Below, one piece after another: positions 50,150 to 59,274 of a DNA stretch of 64,000 nt. The notes under the pieces are model-generated. The model was not told the origin of the DNA, did not search any database, and worked only from the letters and a program-made list of their open reading frames with translations. The translations under genes were made by a program, and so were the position numbers. Numbering within the stretch: position 1 is the first letter of the stretch; each line of letters begins with the position of its first letter. Origin of the DNA: Anaerocolumna sp. AGMB13020 (lineage in GTDB: Bacteria; Bacillota; Clostridia; Lachnospirales; Lachnospiraceae); assembly GCF_033100115.1 (NCBI RefSeq), contig NZ_CP136910.1, forward strand, positions 434,001 to 498,000. The letters are read 5' to 3'.

Positions 50150-51277
50150 TCAGCCGATTAATTCCCCCTGTATCTGCAGGTCCATATATTTGATAAAACG
50201 CTTGTCTATATCCAGATTCAAATCATTTTTCATAACCCTGGCATATTTATGATAAAGTGATTTATACTTTTCTTTCTTTTCTAATTCTATGTAGAAACCA
50301 AGCAATTCTTCATAACCACGACTTGACAAGGAATTAATACTTATCAGCTTTTTTAATATACTCTCATATTTTTCAGCAGATATCTCTTTGTAGTATTCAG
50401 CCATTGAGAGCATAATCTCTTCCATTTGTATATCAACCCATTCGTTGATTTCATTTGTCCAATCTGTATCCATATTGGTAAAGACCTCACCATGGTATAT
50501 TCCGGTAAGCCGTTCTGCCTCCAGCAAATTCTCCTCGGTTATCCGGCTGTAATTTCTTATGAATACCGTCAAATCGTACAAATCACAAATACCTCTTTTT
50601 ATAAATACTTCGAAATCCTTATTAAATTTAAAATATGTCTCGTCAATACCATAACTGCACAAAGCCGCCTTCAGTCTGGAGACCGTCACATAAAAATTAT
50701 TCCGGTCCAACCCTTCTTTTCCAGTAAATAATAATGACATTAACTCGTCCCGGTAAATAGCTTTATTCGCCTTGCAAATAAGATAACTCAATAATTCCTT
50801 TGTCTTACTTGTGGGAAATTTCATTGCTTCTCTTCCACTGCACGTAACTTCAAATTTACCGAAACACTTCATTTGAATTATCTGATTATTACTGCCTTTT
50901 TCCTTTTCCAAAGTCAACAGCGTATATTGTCTCTTTATGCTGTCCATCATCTTCGTAATCTCTCTCTCTGTAACAGGTTTTAGCAGGTAATCCATAGGAT
51001 GAACCTGAAAACTTTCAATGGCATACTCGGAAAATGCAGTTATAAATACAATGATAACATCGGGTAAACGGCTTTTTATACTTTGTGCCAGTTTTAAACC
51101 GTTCAGTTCCGGCATCTCTATATCAACAAACAAAATATCCGGCTTGTCTGTTTCTACATTTTTTAAAGCCAATAGCGGATTGGTATAGGCAGCCGCTATT
51201 TCCACCTCATGTTTTTTCAGAAAATAGCATAGTAAATCAATGGAATGTTTCTCATCATCAACAATTATTACCCTCAA
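50150..51277 (-). CDS. Orphan response regulator with SARP/BTAD output domain
   Basis: This 375-residue protein starts with a TTG codon (51277), because the receiver domain RVIIVDDEKHS begins immediately there. The receiver contains DILFVDIEMPELNG (phospho-Asp), FITAFSEYAIE and DYLLKPVTERE. A winged-helix segment with FGKFEVTCSGREAMKFPTSKTKELLSYL is followed by a BTAD helical-repeat domain (~220-375). This fusion is typical of SARP-type regulators of Firmicutes. No histidine kinase gene is adjacent. The gene upstream on the same strand is glnN, and downstream is the large surface-protein gene, a plausible target. Confidence 0.85.
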   Translation of the reverse strand: MRVIIVDDEKHSIDLLCYFLKKHEVEIAAAYTNPLLALKNVETDKPDILFVDIEMPELNGLKLAQSIKSRLPDVIIVFITAFSEYAIESFQVHPMDYLLKPVTEREITKMMDSIKRQYTLLTLEKEKGSNNQIIQMKCFGKFEVTCSGREAMKFPTSKTKELLSYLICKANKAIYRDELMSLLFTGKEGLDRNNFYVTVSRLKAALCSYGIDETYFKFNKDFEVFIKRGICDLYDLTVFIRNYSRITEENLLEAERLTGIYHGEVFTNMDTDWTNEINEWVDIQMEEIMLSMAEYYKEISAEKYESILKKLISINSLSSRGYEELLGFYIELEKKEKYKSLYHKYARVMKNDLNLDIDKRFIKYMDLQIQGELIG

Positions 51278-51416
51278 TCCCCAGTCTCCTCCTTCGCAAC
51301 TACGAATAGCACACCTAAATCATATATCACATTTGCTCCTGATGCAAGTACCGATGAAGAAATTATTTATAACAAAGCATACTCCATGGTTTGACCTGAT
51401 TAGAAGGAATTTAAAA

Positions 51417-51458
51417 GGACTGCCCTCTAAGCACCTATTATGTACTTAGCGGCAGTCC
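51417..51458 (-). terminator. Terminator downstream of glnN
   Basis: GGACTGCC and GGCAGTCC close an inner CTAAG/CTTAG stem, followed on the minus strand by TTTTAAATT. Confidence 0.75.
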
Positions 51459-51492
51459 CATATTGGATGAATATATATTCTAGCTGGTGTAA

Positions 51493-53598
51493 TTATACTT
51501 CAAATAATAAATCTCCATAAGTAGGTACCGGCCAAAGCTCTTTATCAACGATTAATTCCAGCTCATCAATAGGTGTTCTTAAAGTACTCATAGCAGGGAA
51601 TACAACGTTTTTAAAGTATACAGCCTGTTCCTGACCTTCTTTATCAGCAGCTTCTGTTACAACTTCCTGTAATTTACCAAGAGCAGCTTTTGCAGAAGCT
51701 AAAAGTGTGGAGGTCTCTTTTAACAGGCTTTCCTGAACGGATACGTCTGCGTCGGGAACTGCTGCCTTAATAGAATTAATGGAGCCAGCAAGACCTGTAG
51801 CATATTTGATCGCGGCGGGAAGGAAAAGCTTGTTTGCCATTTCAATCATAGTCTTTGCTTCAATATTAATTGTCTTTGAATAGGCCTCAAATTCAATTTC
51901 CGCACGAGAATGAAGCTCAACTTCTGATAAAATTTTATATTTACCAAATACCTTGATAGCTTTCTCTGTAGTCATAGCAGGAATTGCTTCTACAAAAGAT
52001 TTCAAATTAGGAAGTCCTCTTCTTTCAGCTTCAGCTACCCACTCGTCTGAGTAACCGTTGCCATTGAAGATGATTCTCTGATGCTCTGTTAAAGTCTTCT
52101 TGATCAAGTCATGTACAGCAATATCAAAATCTGCTGCTTCTGCAAGCTCATCTGCAAATTTGCCTAATACATCAGCTACAATAGCATTTAAGGTTGTATT
52201 CGGACCAGCGATGGACATGGAGGAGCCAACCATTCTGAACTCAAATTTATTACCAGTGAAAGCAAAAGGTGAAGTACGGTTTCTATCTGTAGCATCCTTC
52301 TTTAATTCAGGAAGTGTATGAACGCCAGTATTTAACTTTCCGCCTTGTTTACTGGTCTTAGCGTCACCAGTTTCAACAAGCTGTTTAACAACATCTTCCA
52401 ACTGCTCTCCAAGGAAGATAGAAATAATAGCCGGAGGAGCTTCGTTAGCACCTAATCTGTGATCATTTCCTACATTGGAAGCAGAAAGACGAAGTAAATC
52501 TGCATTATCATCAACAGCTTTGATGATAGCGGAAAGGAACAACAGGAACTGAATGTTCTCATGAGGTGTCTTACCAGGATCCAGGAGATTCTTTCCGGTA
52601 TCAGTTACGATAGACCAGTTGTCATGTTTACCAGATCCATTAACACCTGCAAAAGGTTTCTCATGAAGCAGGCATACAAGACCATGGCGGTTAGCAACCT
52701 TCTTCATTGTTTCCATTACCAACTGATTGTGATCAGTAGCAATATTAGCAGTAGAATAAATAGGTGCTAATTCATGCTGAGCAGGAGCAACTTCGTTATG
52801 CTGTGTCTTAGCTAAGATACCAAGCTTCCAGCATTCTTCGTTCACTTCCTTCATGAATGCAGCAATTCTTTCCTTTAAGCTTCCGAAATAGTGATCTTCC
52901 ATTTCCTGACCCTTGGGAGGTTGAGCTCCAAATAAGGTTCTTCCGGAGAAAATAAGGTCAGGTCTCTTTAAGTACTTTGCTTTATCTACTATAAAGTATT
53001 CCTGCTCGGGACCTACGGAGCAAGAAACAGATTTAACTTCATCATGTCCGAATAATTTAAGTAAACGTACTGCCTGATCGCTTACTGCTTCCATAGAACG
53101 AAGAAGAGGTGTTTTCTTATCAAGCGCTTCGCCGGTATAGGAACAAAATGCAGTAGGAATGCAAAGTGTAACTCCAGAAGCATCTTCTCTTAAGAAAGCG
53201 GGTGAAGTACAATCCCAGGCGGTATATCCTCTTGCTTCAAAGGTTGCTCTTAATCCGCCGGAGGGGAAAGAAGATGCATCGGGCTCACCTTTGATTAATT
53301 CTTTGCCGGAAAATTCAAGTATGATTTTACCGTCGGAAGTAGGGCTGATAAAGGAATCATGTTTTTCAGCAGTGATACCTGTCATAGGCTGGAACCAATG
53401 GGTATAATGGGTTGCTCCTCTTTCGATAGCCCAGTCCTTCATAGCATTAGCAACAACATCAGCTACTGCAGGATCCAGTTCCTCTCCATTCTTGATTGTT
53501 TTCTTTAAAGCGGCGTAAACTTTCTTGGGTAAACGTTCTGTCATGGTTGCCTCATTAAAAACATCAACGCCAAAGATTTCAGTCAATTTCTCTGCCAT
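51493..53598 (-). CDS. glnN: Type III glutamine synthetase
   Basis: This protein of about 701 residues matches GlnN (GSIII), which forms glutamine from glutamate, ammonia and ATP and is common in Bacteroidetes and clostridia. Signature stretches are [45 protein letters not shown] and [11 protein letters not shown]. Length fits GSIII rather than the ~450-residue GSI. I chose ATG 53598, which follows GGAAGGAG. A longer frame to 53640 adds 14 residues. It appears to be a single-gene unit with its own terminator. Confidence 0.95.
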   Translation of the reverse strand: MAEKLTEIFGVDVFNEATMTERLPKKVYAALKKTIKNGEELDPAVADVVANAMKDWAIERGATHYTHWFQPMTGITAEKHDSFISPTSDGKIILEFSGKELIKGEPDASSFPSGGLRATFEARGYTAWDCTSPAFLREDASGVTLCIPTAFCSYTGEALDKKTPLLRSMEAVSDQAVRLLKLFGHDEVKSVSCSVGPEQEYFIVDKAKYLKRPDLIFSGRTLFGAQPPKGQEMEDHYFGSLKERIAAFMKEVNEECWKLGILAKTQHNEVAPAQHELAPIYSTANIATDHNQLVMETMKKVANRHGLVCLLHEKPFAGVNGSGKHDNWSIVTDTGKNLLDPGKTPHENIQFLLFLSAIIKAVDDNADLLRLSASNVGNDHRLGANEAPPAIISIFLGEQLEDVVKQLVETGDAKTSKQGGKLNTGVHTLPELKKDATDRNRTSPFAFTGNKFEFRMVGSSMSIAGPNTTLNAIVADVLGKFADELAEAADFDIAVHDLIKKTLTEHQRIIFNGNGYSDEWVAEAERRGLPNLKSFVEAIPAMTTEKAIKVFGKYKILSEVELHSRAEIEFEAYSKTINIEAKTMIEMANKLFLPAAIKYATGLAGSINSIKAAVPDADVSVQESLLKETSTLLASAKAALGKLQEVVTEAADKEGQEQAVYFKNVVFPAMSTLRTPIDELELIVDKELWPVPTYGDLLFEV

Positions 53599-53716
53599 AA
53601 AAATCTCCTTCCATACATTTATATTTGTGTTCTTTAACATATTTATTATGGATACAAATACAGTAGACCACTACATATACGTTAAAAAAATTATGTAATC
53701 CACATCAGTACTTGTA

Positions 53717-53750
53717 TAAAAAAAGCGTCCCCAAAAAAGCTGGGAACGTC
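53717..53750 (-). terminator. Intrinsic terminator of mscS gene
   Basis: On the minus strand CGTTCCC and GGGGACG pair (one G-U) around a 9-base loop, and CTTTTTTT follows. Confidence 0.8.
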
Positions 53751-53878
53751 TTTGCTCCGGCATATATTTTGCCTATAGATAAAATACCACTTTTTCATAA
53801 AAAAGAAAAGCCCTTTTTTGAATTTTTTTTAGTTTTTTATGAATAAGTTTAAAATGTCCTTGAATTACCGGCAATTCT

Positions 53879-54700
53879 TTATACCATTATAACCTGTTTT
53901 TCATCAAATTCCTTCTTGATAGTCTCAAGAAGCTCACATTTACAGGTGAAATAATCTTCTGATTTAACCCATGCCCTGATTCCCATACTAATGCTGCCGG
54001 CATCAAAACTATTTATAAACACTAAATTAGACGCTTCTTTCATTACATATTTATTTTTAGCTAAAATATCTTCCAAGATATTTCTGATTCTGTCTATCTC
54101 CTCTGAGCGGCCAACAGCTACTGTAATATCAAGCCTGCGTTTTACTTCGTTGGTTGAATTTACAATATTAGCATTGGACAAAGCACCATTTGGCATAACA
54201 ACAAGCCTGTTATCTGCTGTCAGCATTTTTGTATAAAAGATATCTATGGAAATGACCTTTCCTTCATTTCCAAGATGAGTGATGTTATCACCTACTTTGA
54301 ACGGGCGAAGCAGCAGGATGATTACACCACCGGCAAAATTTGAAAGTCCGCCCTGTAAAGCTAAACCGATACTCAACCCTGCAGATCCTAAAATGGCAAC
54401 CAGACTGGCATCTTTTACTCCAAAAATCTGAACCAAAATGATCCAGGTAAGTATTATATAAAGGATTGCCCGAAGAAAGGCCAGCAGAAAGCCTTTCACG
54501 CCTGCTTCCATTTTCCCTCTGATAAATGCCTTTTCAAACATTCCAAGCAACACTTTAATAACTTTTTTCCCAATAAAAATAACGATTAAAGCAATCAAAA
54601 TATTAATAACAAATTCAAAGCCGCTGCTGATAAGACTTTTCCAGATATTATCTAAAGTTGTTACCACATCTTGTTTCATCGTTGTCAGGATTTTTTCCAT
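53879..54700 (-). CDS. mscS: MscS-family mechanosensitive channel
   Basis: This 273-residue small-conductance mechanosensitive channel has two N-terminal membrane helices and the pore-lining TM3 with VAILGSAGLSIGLALQGGLSNFAGGVIILL. The MscS beta domain (FKVGDNITHLGNEGKVISIDIFYTKM, VVMPNGALSNANIVN) and the C-terminal domain follow. It releases solutes on hypo-osmotic shock. I use ATG 54700. The TTG three codons earlier overlaps the AAAGGA ribosome binding site. It is a monocistronic gene. Confidence 0.93.
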   Translation of the reverse strand: MEKILTTMKQDVVTTLDNIWKSLISSGFEFVINILIALIVIFIGKKVIKVLLGMFEKAFIRGKMEAGVKGFLLAFLRAILYIILTWIILVQIFGVKDASLVAILGSAGLSIGLALQGGLSNFAGGVIILLLRPFKVGDNITHLGNEGKVISIDIFYTKMLTADNRLVVMPNGALSNANIVNSTNEVKRRLDITVAVGRSEEIDRIRNILEDILAKNKYVMKEASNLVFINSFDAGSISMGIRAWVKSEDYFTCKCELLETIKKEFDEKQVIMV

Positions 54701-54879
54701 ACCAATCAATCCTTTCTGTATATTTTAATCTGTATATTTTTTTATCTGTCTCGTATTCCATCCATTGTATCTTTGAGACGGTTTTTCATTATCTAATAAA
54801 TTTTCATCCTAAGAAGCTTTTGGTTTATCTCGTATAAATGATTAAACCTCTTAGTTCATTCTATTGTAATAAATTCACT

Positions 54880-57120
54880 TCATTTTTTCTTCTTAATTGC
54901 TGCAGCTGTCTCTTCGCAGGTAAATATACTGATTCCCAAAGGCGGTACTACGATAGAGAGAGAATCCTTTCTTCCGTCAGCAACGGCAGGCTTTGACTGC
55001 TTTACTCTCTTATTTACATTCCCCTGCCCGCCAAACCGAAGACAGTCACTGTTAAAAATCTCTTTGTATTTTCCCTGAAAAGGCACTCCAAGAAGAAAAT
55101 GCTCATACACAACCGGTGTAAAGTTACAGATTATCAGCAGGGTTTCACTGCTCTTATCTGTTTTTCTTACAAATGCTATAATACTGTGATCGGCATCCAG
55201 ACAACTGATCCACTCAAACCCTCTATTTTCAAAATCACAGGCATAAAGAGCCGGATATTTTTTATACAGATGGTTTAGCTCCTTTACGTATAAGTTCAGG
55301 GAAGCATTCCGTTCTTCTTTTAACAGTCCCCAATCGATTTCTTTCTTTTCATCCCATTCGCTGAATTGCGCAAACTCCTGTCCCATAAAAAGCAGTTTCT
55401 TACCGGGATGACACAGCATAAATCCATACGCAACTCTGAGATTTGCAAATTTTTGTTCAATTGTACCTGGCATTTTGTTAATCATGGAGCCTTTGCCGTG
55501 AACCACTTCATCATGGGATAACACCAGTATGAACTTCTCACTGAAGGCATAGACCAGACTGAAGGTAAGCTCTCCATGTCTGCCTTTTCGGAATAAGGGA
55601 TCGCTTTTCATATAACCGGTAAAATCGTTCATCCAACCCATATTCCATTTCAAATCGAATCCCAGTCCCTCTTCTTTTAACTCTCCTGTTACTTTTGACC
55701 AGGCAGTTGATTCTTCGGCAATTAGTAAACTGCCGTCTTTTCTCTTCTTTACGATGGAATTTAAATGCTTTAACATTTCCACTGCTTCCAGGTTCTCGTT
55801 GCCGCCATATTTATTAGCAACCCATTCTCCATGGTTTTTCCCATAGTCCAGATATAGCATGGAGGCAACCGCATCCATACGTATCCCGTCAACATGATAC
55901 TTCTCTATCCAGAAAAGGGCATTGGCAATAAGAAATAAGGAAACCTGTGGTCTTCCATAATTGTAAATCAGCGTCCCCCAGTGAGGATGGCTTCCCTGTC
56001 TGGGATCCAAATGCTCATAAAGGCAGGTCCCATCAAAATTAGCCAGTCCAAAGCTGTCTCTCGGGAAATGAGCCGGTACCCAGTCCAGAATCACACCAAT
56101 CCCCTGATTGTGAAGATAGTTCATAAAAAACATAAAATCATCCGGTGTGCCATAACGGGAAGTTGGCGCATAATACCCTGTTACCTGATACCCCCAGGAG
56201 CCATCAAAAGGATGTTCCATTACCGGCATCAGTTCCACATGGGTATACCCCATCTCAATTATATAATCCGAAATGATTGGTGCAAGTTCCCGGTAATTAT
56301 AAAATTCTCTGTCATCTCCCTTACCAGCATTCGGTTTTTTAAAAGACCCCAGATGAAGTTCGTAGATGTTAATAGGACTTTTACGGTAATCTGAATGTTT
56401 GCGGTTATCCAGCCACTTCTCATCAGACCACTTAAACTGATTAAGATCATGAACAATGGAAGCAGTATCTGGCCTTAGCTGGGCTCTGCTGGCGTATGGA
56501 TCGGCTTTCATAACCATCATTCCGCCTTTTACTTTTATTTCGTATTTATAGAGTTCTCCCACTCTTAAACCTGGAACAAATAGTTCAAAAATACCGGAGT
56601 CCTTTAAACGCTTCATGGGATGTCTTCTTCCATCCCAGTTGTTAAAGTCTCCGACAACACTTACTCTGACAGCATTTGGCGCCCAAACAGCAAAATGCAC
56701 GCCTGAAACGCCGTCAATGTCCATCGGGTGAGCGCCAAGTTTATCATATATGGTATAATGTATGCCTTTTGTAAAGCTGTTTAAATCCCCTTCCGTAAGT
56801 ACCTGACCAAAAGCATAAGGATCATATAACTCCATCTTTGCATCGTTATCATAAGTCACAAGCAGAGTATAGGAAGCGATTCTTTTCAAATTCGGAATCA
56901 GAACAGCATAAAACCCGTCCTCTTCCATTGTCATGGTATATTCCTTAGCAGGTTTTTTAAGCTTCACTTTTACTGATTTTGCGGTAGGTAAATAGGCTTG
57001 TATAAGAAGTCCCCTGTCTGTAAGATGAGGGCCAAGAATATTCTGGGGGTTATCCTCCTCCGAATATACGATTGCTTCAATTCCCGCCCAATCCATTAAA
57101 TCATAAAGCACATCCTCCAT
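54880..57120 (-). CDS. glgB: 1,4-alpha-glucan branching enzyme
   Basis: This protein of about 746 residues makes alpha-1,6 branches in glycogen. It has an extra N-terminal domain (~1-120), a CBM48 (~130-225, GVHFAVWAPNAVRVSVVGDFNNWDG), a GH13 barrel and a C-terminal all-beta domain. GH13 catalytic residues are visible in VDGIRMDAVASML (nucleophile), LIAEEST (acid/base) and VLSHDEVVHGKGSM. I chose ATG 57120, preceded eight bases upstream by GGAGGG. It is 29 bases downstream of a DUF624 membrane protein gene and is probably co-transcribed. No other glg gene is in the window. Confidence 0.94.
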   Translation of the reverse strand: MEDVLYDLMDWAGIEAIVYSEEDNPQNILGPHLTDRGLLIQAYLPTAKSVKVKLKKPAKEYTMTMEEDGFYAVLIPNLKRIASYTLLVTYDNDAKMELYDPYAFGQVLTEGDLNSFTKGIHYTIYDKLGAHPMDIDGVSGVHFAVWAPNAVRVSVVGDFNNWDGRRHPMKRLKDSGIFELFVPGLRVGELYKYEIKVKGGMMVMKADPYASRAQLRPDTASIVHDLNQFKWSDEKWLDNRKHSDYRKSPINIYELHLGSFKKPNAGKGDDREFYNYRELAPIISDYIIEMGYTHVELMPVMEHPFDGSWGYQVTGYYAPTSRYGTPDDFMFFMNYLHNQGIGVILDWVPAHFPRDSFGLANFDGTCLYEHLDPRQGSHPHWGTLIYNYGRPQVSLFLIANALFWIEKYHVDGIRMDAVASMLYLDYGKNHGEWVANKYGGNENLEAVEMLKHLNSIVKKRKDGSLLIAEESTAWSKVTGELKEEGLGFDLKWNMGWMNDFTGYMKSDPLFRKGRHGELTFSLVYAFSEKFILVLSHDEVVHGKGSMINKMPGTIEQKFANLRVAYGFMLCHPGKKLLFMGQEFAQFSEWDEKKEIDWGLLKEERNASLNLYVKELNHLYKKYPALYACDFENRGFEWISCLDADHSIIAFVRKTDKSSETLLIICNFTPVVYEHFLLGVPFQGKYKEIFNSDCLRFGGQGNVNKRVKQSKPAVADGRKDSLSIVVPPLGISIFTCEETAAAIKKKK

Positions 57121-57149
57121 AAATAAAACCCTCCGCACCCTTTATTTTC

Positions 57150-57800
57150 TTATTCCAGATACCATTCGTCTACTCCGGTATTTTCTTCCTCATCCTCTTT
57201 CTTAGGCATATACTTTTTAAATACCCTTTCCATCAGGAAGGATATGAGCAATGCACATACTGCCGGTACAAATACAACAGTAAAAGCAAACAGATATATC
57301 ACTAGCGCGAAAAATAACACGATAATAATCATAAGTATTGTACTGGGCAGATGCCTGATTGCCATAAAAAATGAGGTTTTAAATAATTGCTTTACACTTG
57401 TCTTAAATCTGGACAATACCGGGAATACATAAATACTTATGCTTAAGAGTATAAAAAACATACCCGTAAATATGCTGAATAATATAGCACCAGTCGTTGA
57501 CTGCTGTACTTTTGCATAATTCCAGTCAAAAGCCAGAATTAATGCCGCAGCTGTTATTATAAGACCGCTTATTAATCCCTGCTTGAAATTTGCCTTAAAT
57601 GCTTTAAAATACTCTCGCGCTATATAACCTCTGTCTCTTCTTAAAGACTTGGCTGTAGCATAATAAAGTGCAGTCAGGGCCGGCCCGATCGTAAATATCG
57701 GAATACAGGTTACCAGAAATAAAATACTTAAAAATATTGCATCTACGATCTTATTCAATCCGGTAAAAATAGGATTATCAACGTTAAAAATACTGCTCAT
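57150..57800 (-). CDS. DUF624 (YesL-type) membrane protein
   Basis: This 216-residue polytopic membrane protein of the DUF624/YesL family starts with the typical amphipathic and TM stretch (KIVDAIFLSILFLVTCIPIFTIGPALTALYYATAK). It has about five membrane helices and an acidic C-terminus. YesL relatives sit beside carbohydrate transport and degradation genes, and their function is not established. Here the gene precedes glgB in a likely two-gene operon with an AAGGAG ribosome binding site. Confidence 0.88.
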   Translation of the reverse strand: MSSIFNVDNPIFTGLNKIVDAIFLSILFLVTCIPIFTIGPALTALYYATAKSLRRDRGYIAREYFKAFKANFKQGLISGLIITAAALILAFDWNYAKVQQSTTGAILFSIFTGMFFILLSISIYVFPVLSRFKTSVKQLFKTSFFMAIRHLPSTILMIIIVLFFALVIYLFAFTVVFVPAVCALLISFLMERVFKKYMPKKEDEEENTGVDEWYLE

Positions 57801-58000
57801 GGGTTATCTCCTTATACTCGCCTATTTGTTTTTCATAAAATGATCTTAATGCGTATAACTGGATTTTTCTTTTGTAATGCTTCTTTCCGTTCCTTAAAGC
57901 TGCATAATAATCTTACACAACCTTATAGCTGATTATTTCCTATTAAGTTTTCTATTTTAAAATTTATACTTTACAACTTCTGACGCTTAAAATAGATTGT

Positions 58001-58933
58001 TTATATGTGCGAAGTAATCAGCTCAATCGTTCCCTGGATTGAATATTCACCATAACCGAAAGGCAGGATAAAATGGTCACCTTTTTTTATGTCTTTACCG
58101 TCTATTTTACCTTCACCTTCTATTACGCTGAGTATTGTAAAAGGTTCTGACTGGTTAAAGCTTGTACTGCCATTCACTTTGATTCTGTCCACCGTATAAT
58201 AATCACACTGAACCAGTTCTTCAATTTCACCATCAGAAAATACTTTTTTCTTTCTTTCCGTATCTTTTAGCTGCTGAGGGCAGGTTATAACATCAATACT
58301 TTTGTCAATGTGGAGTTCTCTGGGTTGTCCATTCTGTAATCTGCCGTAATCATACAGTCTGTAGGTAATGTCACTGTTCTGCTGGGTTTCCAGAATCACG
58401 GTTCCAGCCTTTATGGCATGCACGGTTCCCGGTTCAATCTGAAAAAAATCACCTTTTTTTATGGGAATAACCCTTATAAGCTCCTCCCAACGGTTATCTC
58501 TGATCATCTCTGTCAGCTCGTCCCTGTTCTCAGCATTATGACCAATGACAATTTTACCATCTTCTTCACAATTAAGTATATACCAGCATTCGGTCTTACC
58601 CAAAGATCCCTTTTCATACTCTTTGGCATAAGTATCATCCGGGTGCACCTGAATGCTCAAATCCTGTTTCGCATCAATAATCTTTACCAGAAGCGGAAAT
58701 ACCTCTCCAGGCACACTTCCAAAAAGCTCTCGGTGCTGTGCCCACAGACTGCTCAAGGTCATGCCTTTATACTCTCCTGTCTTTACCGTACAATCACCGT
58801 TTGTATGGGCGCTGACTGCCCAGCACTCACCTGTATTGTCACTGGGGATATCATAATGAAAATCTGTCCTGAGTCTGTTCCCTCCCCATATCATTTCTTT
58901 AAATACTGGTTCTAAAAATAGTATTTCTTTCAT
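58001..58933 (-). CDS. manA: Mannose-6-phosphate isomerase (class I)
   Basis: This 310-residue zinc-dependent type I phosphomannose isomerase interconverts mannose-6-P and fructose-6-P. The short Firmicute form is recognised from LEPVFKEMIWGGNRL, the metal ligands in LSIQVHPDD and KTECWYIL, and IEPGTVHAIKAGTVILE. The C-terminal cupin ends KKGDHFILPFGYGEY. It has a strong AGGAGG site and an extended -10 (TGG-TAATAT) ~50 bases upstream. It appears monocistronic. Confidence 0.94.
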   Translation of the reverse strand: MKEILFLEPVFKEMIWGGNRLRTDFHYDIPSDNTGECWAVSAHTNGDCTVKTGEYKGMTLSSLWAQHRELFGSVPGEVFPLLVKIIDAKQDLSIQVHPDDTYAKEYEKGSLGKTECWYILNCEEDGKIVIGHNAENRDELTEMIRDNRWEELIRVIPIKKGDFFQIEPGTVHAIKAGTVILETQQNSDITYRLYDYGRLQNGQPRELHIDKSIDVITCPQQLKDTERKKKVFSDGEIEELVQCDYYTVDRIKVNGSTSFNQSEPFTILSVIEGEGKIDGKDIKKGDHFILPFGYGEYSIQGTIELITSHI

Positions 58934-59211
58934 AACTGCCTCCTAAAAATAAGTATAAGCCTATGTTTATATTACCACAAATCTGAAGCTTAAAAAAGTG
59001 AAAATTCTCTAAAAATATTGATTCCCGCACCAGAATCCATACATATTGCCAGCTTAACTGCGGTTCTTCCTTCCTAAAAGGTGTAAAAACCCTTATTTTA
59101 CTTGCATTTAATAGTATACCCTTCTTACTTGCTTTGAGAAATCATCTATTTTATTATATTAACAGGGAGTGTGTTAGCAGAAAATCATTCTTTGCATTAT
59201 AACCTGGAATA

Positions 59212-59267
59212 GCAAAAAAGCCGGACTTATACGGCGAACCTCATAGGGGTTTCCGTATAAATCCGGC
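59212..59267 (-). terminator. Intrinsic terminator of SLH-domain protein gene
   Basis: On the minus strand GCCGGATTTATACGG and CCGTATAAGTCCGGC pair with a single mismatch and are followed by TTTTTTG. The rest of 58934-59211 contains only the manA leader and no gene. Confidence 0.88.
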
Positions 59268-59274
59268 AATTATT

